Assembly: GCA_036936605.1 (NCBI GenBank) | Contig: JAUPFV010000004.1 | Location: 126,703,737-126,767,736, forward strand | Source of the DNA: Limnanthes douglasii subsp. nivea | Taxonomy: Eukaryota; Streptophyta; Magnoliopsida; Brassicales; Limnanthaceae | Reading direction: 5' to 3' | DNA: 64,000 bases | Shown: one piece after another, positions 58,800 to 64,000 of the stretch | How positions within the stretch are numbered: the stretch's first letter is position 1 | How the letters are laid out: each line of letters begins with the position of its first letter | Notes under the pieces: generated by a model | What the model was told of the DNA's origin: nothing | Seen by the model: the letters and a program-made list of their open reading frames with translations, nothing else | The model's database searches: none | Translations under genes and position numbers: made by a program

Positions 58800-59560
58800 T
58801 ACTGACTGATATGTACTTGCAAAAATAAAACCAAATTACTTGCAAAAAAAATTAAACACCTAACCTCTAAAAAATATAAAAACACAAACACAAAATAGTT
58901 CATGCATATTGGTTGTCATGTACTTTATAAAATAAGACTAAATTACTTATGCAAAAACACTCAAACACATAAAACTATCAAATTACAAAGACAAAAAAAT
59001 TCATGTATGCTAATTGTCATGTATTTGCAAAACTAAGGCTAAATTACTTGACAAATAAAAGTCAAACATCACAAACCATCGCAACACAAGTACAAAATAG
59101 TTCATGGGTACTGACCATCATGTACTTACAAAAATAAGTCCAATTACTTGCGAAAAAATATTCAAACAATCAAAACCATTGAAACTCAAACACAAAACAG
59201 TTCATGAATACTGATTGTCATGTACTTGCGCAAAAATAAAGCAAAATTACTTGCGGAAAAACACTCAAACACCCAACACCATCAAAACACACATACAAAA
59301 CAGTTCACGATACTCACAAAAGTAAAAGCCAAATTACTTGCAAAACACCCTCAAACACACAATACTATCAAAACACAAACATAAAACAATTCATGGGCAC
59401 ATACAGCCTTGTACAAACAAAACTAAAGCTAAATTACTTGCGAAAAAATACTCAAACAACCAAAAGCATCAAAATACAAAACAAATCACGGGCACTGATT
59501 ATCATGTAGTTGTGAAAATTAGACCAGATTTCTTGCAAAATCACATTTAAAACTATTAAA
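58800..59560. repeat. Tandem array of about eight ~100-bp monomers
   Basis: The recurring order is (TAC)TGATTGTCATGTACTTGC, AAAATAAAGCCAAATTACTT, GCAAAAACACTCAAACACCC, CATCAAAACACAAACACAAA, ACAGTTCATGG. Anchor positions for the ATGTACTTGC-like word are about 58811, 58918, 59019, 59120, 59220, 59312, 59410 and 59505, a spacing of 93-106 bp. Copies are diverged from each other. It lies directly beside the EF-2 fragment. Confidence 0.85.
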
Positions 59561-59894
59561 ACATACTTATTTTGTTTTTCCAAAATATTTGACAAAACAC
59601 AATCATGTAACAATATTTAAAGTATATATACAAAATATGTAAAAGCTATTAAAATCAACCACAACGTCTCTAAAAATGATAAAAGACTTACGTTAAATCT
59701 TTGATTAATATTTTAATTATAAAAACAAACAAAAAACAAAAATTACTAAAAAAAATTTATAAAAAACGGTTAGTGTGTAGCAAAAAAAGGTTTCACAAAA
59801 ACATGCGATTAGAAATATGAAAAAAATTAAAAACGTAAACTTTTATTTGTCACAAATAGACATGCAAACTAAATATTCTTTCATGTATCAAATA
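59561..59894. other. AT-rich sequence between the satellite and copia element F
   Basis: No features recognised. Confidence 0.4.
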
Positions 59895-60496
59895 TGATTA
59901 GAGATAATGATCCCAAAAAAATACAAAGTATGAATAAAATCAATGCAAATAACAGAGGATACATTTTACGTGGAAAACCTTCCGATTGTAAGAAGTAAAA
60001 ACCACGGGACTGATTTCAGAATCCAACCAAATATTCACTATCCGTAGACGGGTTACAAAAATATTCTCTAGATAAAACTAGAGCATACACCACACAAAGT
60101 ATGACAACTTCATACACAATCCCAATACACAAGATTAGTAAACCGAAATCAGAAAACTCACTGAAATATCCCTAAAAATCCAGTTAGAAGAAGCTTATCG
60201 AAAATATACTTAGAAGAATCCAAATTGAAATCTCTCTAATTAAATTGTAGAGGACAAATAGACGAGTCTGCTCACCAAAATTGAAGCAGGTCGGACCACG
60301 GAAGACCGTCCAATTGAAAGCATAAAATTTCTCCTCGAATTGTTTTTTCTCTCAAAACTACACTATAGAATATAATGCTCATCTCAAACGATACTGTATA
60401 AATTTATATTTATACATAAACCAAAATCCTATGTGTTAGCCTTATTGGGCCTTAGCCTATATGATAATTAGACTCTCACATAAGAAGAGCCCAACA
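59895..60496 (-). repeat. Copia element F 3' LTR
   Basis: On the minus strand it begins TGTTGGGCTCTTCTTATGTG at 60496, right after the polypurine tract. A TATA-like GTATAAATATAAATT lies near 60410-60396. The far end is placed at 59895 (plus-strand TGATTAGAG) because TG...CA ends fit; the partner LTR is outside the window. Confidence 0.6.
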
Positions 60497-60508
60497 AATA
60501 TCCCCCTC
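60497..60508 (-). promoter_or_regulatory. Copia element F polypurine tract
   Basis: The minus strand reads CGAGGGGGATAT, then T, directly before the LTR. Confidence 0.65.
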
Positions 60509-60512
60509 GCGA

Positions 60513-61054
60513 CTATGTTGGAGGATTCACCATCCCAGCGATTAATCTACAATGTTCAAGTTTTCCCCTAGGAAATGCCTTTGTCATCATGTCAGACCCA
60601 TTATCATCTGTATGAACTTTATCAACCTCCATTAGTTTAGTATCAAGAATTTCTCGAATCCAATGATATCTCACATCAATATGTTTTGACTTTAAGTGAA
60701 ACGACAAATTCTTCACGAGATGAATAGCACTCTGCTTATCACATAACATTACATACATGTGTTTCTCAAATCCAAGTTCTCTCAAGAACTTCTTCATCCA
60801 TAGTAGCTCTTTACTCGCTTATGTCATTGCAATAAATTCAGCTTCCGTCGTTGAAAGGGCAACACATTTTTGTAATTTTGATTTCCATGAAACAAGTCAC
60901 CACAAAAATTAATAAAATATCCAGAAGTAGACTTGTGAATGTCAATATCTTCAGCCAAGTCTGAATCAGAATAAGACAACAACTCAAGTTTTCCTATCCT
61001 AAAACTGAGCCTTAAATTAAAGGTTCCTCGCAGATACCTCATAATCCATTTCAC
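60513..61054 (-). pseudogene. Copia element F RNase H
   Basis: 61054-60824 reads KWIMRYLRGTFNLRLSFR, ELLSYSDSDLAEDIDIHKST, SGYFINF. 60797-60513 reads KKFLRELGFEKHMYVMLCDK, QSAIHLVKNLSFHLKSKHID, VRYHWIREILDTKLMEVDKV and SDMMTKAFPRGKLEHC. These are the ordered copia RNase H motifs. A frameshift near 60800-60824 falls in the AEY-containing segment. It would degrade template RNA during reverse transcription. Confidence 0.85.
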
Positions 61055-61924
61055 GGCTTCCTAATGCTCTTTACCCGGGTTTGACAAAAATCTGCTCACA
61101 ACACAAACATTATGAGGTAAGTCAGGACGCGTACCTACCATGGCGTACATGAGACTTCCAACTGCAGATGCATATGAAATATTACCCATATCTCTATTTT
61201 ATTTATTAGTTGAAAAAATTTCTCAATGTATTTTTCTTGTGACAATAACAACTTCTTTGAATCTGTATCTCTAGTAATTCAAATGCCAAGAAGTTACTTT
61301 GTTAGGCCTTAATCTTTCATTGCGAAAGACTTACTTAACTGTGTCTTCAAAGAATCAATCCACAAAGTATTCTTCCCAACAATAAGCATATCATCCACAT
61401 AAAGTAAGAGAACAATAAAATCAGTGTCGACAAATTTCTTCACAAATACACAATTCAGAAGAAGTCTTCTTGTTGTCAAACTCCCCCATAACTGACATAA
61501 ACTTCTTATACCACTGTCTTGGAGCTTCCTTCATATAAACTCTTATTCAGTCTACACACATAATCTTTTTTTCCTTCAACCACAAAACCTTCAGGTTGTT
61601 TCATAAAATCTCTTTTTTTAAGTCACCGTGCAAGAATGTTGTTTTTACATCTATTTTCTCAATTTCCAAGTCTAGACTAGCTGCAATGCCTAAAACCACA
61701 CGAATGGACGATATTTTTACAACTAGAGAAAACATTTCATCAAAATGAATCCATTTTTTTCTGACCAAAGCCTTTGACTACCAATCTTGCTTTGTACCGA
61801 GGTTGCAGAGAACTATCATCTTGCTTCAACCTATACACCTACTTGTTACTCAAGGCTTTTCTCTCTTCAGGTTGCTTGACTAACAAAAATATGTGATTTT
61901 CATGAAGTGATGGCATCTCTTCAT
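61055..61924 (-). pseudogene. Copia element F reverse transcriptase
   Basis: There are no long open frames, but conserved traces are readable on the minus strand. An AVGSLMYAMVGTRP-like block lies near 61190-61130, a YVDDMLI-like block near 61400-61380, and a GALKTTFLHG-like region near 61650-61620. The order and spacing between the linker (61925-62260) and RNase H confirm RT. It is strongly frame-shifted. Confidence 0.7.
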
Positions 61925-62290
61925 TCATTGCTTCAATCCACTGATTTTACACACACCACTAACAACCTCATCATAACACTCAGGCTCACTTGCATTGGTT
62001 AACAAAATATATTGATCGGAATGATATGTAGTATAGGGTTGTCTATCTCTAGTAGATCTCTGAGTTGGAACTGCAGGTTGTTCAACCTCTTCTGCATTCT
62101 CTTCTCCATCCATTAAATCATTATTATGATCACCAATATCAAAAATATGCGAACCTCTTAGCGCAGATGACTCACCATCTGAATTTTCTTCAAATTCTAT
62201 AGGAGTATGTGCAAGCAGAATATGCCTCAAATCTACCAAGTCATTCTCAGACATAGGCACTGAATTCTGACTCTTATCAATATCATGAAT
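61925..62290 (-). pseudogene. Copia element F linker between integrase and RT
   Basis: A 111-residue frame of acidic low-complexity sequence carries the TQRSTRDRQP motif and YILLTNASEPECYDEVVS. This corresponds to the RRSxRxRxPP...Y...EPxxYxEA segment preceding copia RT. Confidence 0.75.
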
Positions 62291-62293
62291 TAT

Positions 62294-63110
62294 CTAATCT
62301 TCCATAAACACATAAAATCTTCTCCTTATAAGCTTCTTATTAATTGGATCATAAAATTTGTAGCCGAACTCATCAAGGCCATAACCGATGAACACACACT
62401 GTTTTGTCTTCGAATCAAGTTTAGACTTCTCATCTTTAGGAATATGTACATAAGCTTTGCACCCAAAAGACACGCAAATGATCATACGAAACATCTTTAC
62501 TTGTCCAAACTCTATTTGGGATATCTTCATCTAAAGGTACAGAAGGACTAACATTCAAGACATGTACCACTGTATTCAAAGCTTCACCCCAAAAGTATTT
62601 AGGGAGTTGCGATTGTAAAATAAGACATCTCACCCTTTCAATTAATGTACGGTTTAGTCTCTCAACTAGGCCAATTAATGGAGGGGTCTTGGGAGGTCTC
62701 ATTTGATGTTGAATACCTTGCTTCCTACAATACTCATCAAAGGACCAATGTATTCTCCCTCATTATCACTTCTAACACACTTCAATTGTTTCACAGTCTG
62801 TCTTTCAACTGAAGCTTGAAACTACTTAAAGACATCTAACACTTGATCTTTTGTTTTCAAAGTGTAAGCCCAAACTTTCCTGGAATGATCATCAACAAAA
62901 GTAACAAAGTACAGACACCTACTAAGTGTTCTGGTTTTGAAAGGACCACAAACATCAGTATGTACCAAGTCAAGAAAATTTGGTTTTCTTGAAGAAGCCG
63001 AGCTCTTGAAAGACACTCTATTCTGCTTTCCAACTAAACAATGTACACATTTCTTTAAATGAGCTTTATGTATCCCACAAATATATTTTTTCTTCCTCTG
63101 AATATCTAAT
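62294..63110 (-). pseudogene. Copia element F integrase
   Basis: In order on the minus strand: KKCVHCLVGKQNRVSFK (end of the zinc-binding region), LDLVHTDVCGPFKTRTLS, RCLYFVTFVDDHSRKVWAYT (first two acidic positions), then PPKTPPLIGLVERLNRTLIE and LPKYFWGEALNTVVHVLNVS. DHLRVFWVQSLCTYS (frame break) and DEKSKLDSKTKQCVFIGYGL with DEFGYKFYDP complete it. Normally PxxPQxNGxAER is expected, so here the core motif is altered (PPLIGLVER). A missing block around 62703-62821 is degraded. Confidence 0.84.
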
Positions 63111-63396
63111 CATTTTTCGCTAATGTGACTGAGTCTTTTATGCCACAAATCAACCATTGCTTCATCATTAGCAACATTGATTTTCTCAGGGGACACCCTT
63201 GCAGACATGATATAGAGGGCGGAACATTTTTTTCCTCTTGCCACAACTAACAATCCCTTAGTAAGTTTCCACTACCCATTCGTAAAAATACTTCAATAGC
63301 TTTCATTATCTAGCTTCCATGTAGAGATCAAATTCACTCGAAGATCGGGTATATGTTTAACACCCTTCAAAATTAATCTTGCACCCATGCTTGTTT
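63111..63396 (-). pseudogene. Copia element F region between protease and integrase
   Basis: Degraded coding sequence; frames fragmented, with the HH of the integrase zinc finger expected here. No separate domain is recognised. Confidence 0.4.
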
Positions 63397-63974
63397 CTAG
63401 ATAAAATCACCAGTACCAACCACTTTAGACAAATCATTATTTCCCATCTTTGCAAAACCAAAGTCACCAGAGGTGTAAGATGAGAAAAATTCTCTACGAG
63501 AAGTTGCATGAATTGTGGCACCGCTGTCAACTACGCAACCATTTTCATCAGACACAAAATTCACAACAACATCATCAATAACAGCGAAGTAACTCTCTGA
63601 AACCGCAGCATCATGTTTCTCGTCAACACTTTCATCATAATTTTTCTCCTTGTTCTTTTTATCTTTACCATTGTTGGATTTCCCAAAATTATTCTTTTTT
63701 CTCAACTTAGGAAAACATTTCTTAGTGTGCTCGATCTCATAACAGTAGTAGCACTCCTAATCTGCAAATTTATTAGACTTGTTCTGACTCTTGCTTCTAC
63801 TTTTACCTCTAGTTTCCGACCGCGATTTTTATTTCTACTACGTTTCTCAACGACTAGAGTTTCTGAATGTGAAGAGAAGTCAAATGTTTTTCTTCTCATA
63901 TCTTCATTTAGCACATTACTTTTAGCCAATGCCATTGAAATATTACCTTCATGAGCTGAATTAGAAAGAGACAT
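63397..63974 (-). pseudogene. Copia element F gag end and protease
   Basis: 63974-63702 is the C-terminal part of gag with an arginine- and lysine-rich stretch. Around 63760-63715, in another frame, CYYCYEIEHTKKC is a mutated zinc knuckle (spacing CX2CX4HX3C). 63705-63397 contains CVVDSGATIHATSRREFFSS and YTSGDFGFAKMGNNDLSKVV, a clear copia aspartic protease with the DSGA active site. A frameshift of a few bases separates gag from protease. Confidence 0.82.
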
Positions 63975-64000
63975 TCTGAAAGTATCTCACGAGTCTGACA

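Larger units (their letters stand above)
59895..64000 (-). mobile_element. Copia element F, partial (runs off the window)
   Basis: On the minus strand from the right edge: gag end with a zinc knuckle, protease (DSGA), integrase, linker, RT, RNase H, polypurine tract, 3' LTR. The 5' LTR and most of gag lie beyond 64000. Each domain is recognisable in long open pieces but separated by frameshifts and stops, so the copy is inactive but younger than element C. A related tail fragment lies at 55673-56150. Confidence 0.85.

Noticed and set aside
58200..59560. A definite Helitron
   Set aside because: The gene fragment and minisatellite fit, but no 5' TC terminus or 3' hairpin with CTRR was located on either strand, so it is only suggested as a check.

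Overview
The window is repeat-dominated nuclear DNA of a flowering plant, most likely a eudicot. The evidence is a plant L1-type LINE with an RNase H domain, Tat-type and chromovirus-type Ty3/gypsy elements, Ty1/copia elements primed by initiator-Met tRNA, hAT-like and MITE-like DNA elements, and a very AT-rich background. I found no intact host gene. The only recognisable host-gene material is a fragment of about 33 codons of translation elongation factor 2 near 58.75 kb. Species cannot be named from the sequence.

Layout. 1-1051: the 3' end and LTR of a Tat-like gypsy element, then the start of a broken DUF4283 (LINE ORF1-like) gene. 1069-6924: a nearly full-length LINE on the minus strand, bounded by a 17-bp target-site duplication. 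6.9-13.8 kb: AT-rich DNA with copia debris, a MITE, a probable SINE and an old hAT-like copy. 13.8-45.5 kb is a nest: a copia pol gene (minus) is split by a gypsy element B (minus, 14262-44567, TSD GTTAC). B is itself split by a 970-bp hAT-like element (8-bp TSD) and by a giant gypsy element A (plus, 18667-41871, 23.2 kb, TSD AAATA). 45.5-49.9 kb: AT-rich intergenic DNA with local duplications and two (AT)n tracts. 50-55.4 kb: a decayed Tat-type gypsy element E (minus). 55.7-56.15 kb: a copia tail fragment. 57.56-59.56 kb: a copia LTR with its primer-binding site, the EF-2 fragment, and about eight ~100-bp tandem repeats. 59.9-64 kb: a copia element (minus) running off the window.

The most unusual structure is inside element A. 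A 2.73-kb segment, running from the reverse transcriptase palm through integrase and the 3' untranslated region into the 3' part of an antisense ORF, is repeated head-to-tail six times (22287-38592). Unit lengths alternate 2733/2735/2733/2735. Diagnostic bases alternate in the same way, which indicates a 5468-bp dimeric higher-order repeat. First and last units share variants absent from the inner ones. All units carry the same integrase stop codon and lack RNase H, so the array grew at the DNA level after the element had died. Without the extra copies A would be about 9.6 kb.

Element A also carries, on the opposite strand between pol and the 3' LTR, a decayed antisense gene. Its middle part resembles plant 'putative gypsy-type transposon' proteins and its C-terminus is a coiled coil. 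Every array unit contains only the coiled-coil tail of it. No coding region except LINE ORF1 looks open over its full expected length; the window records layered insertion, decay and local amplification rather than a working pathway.
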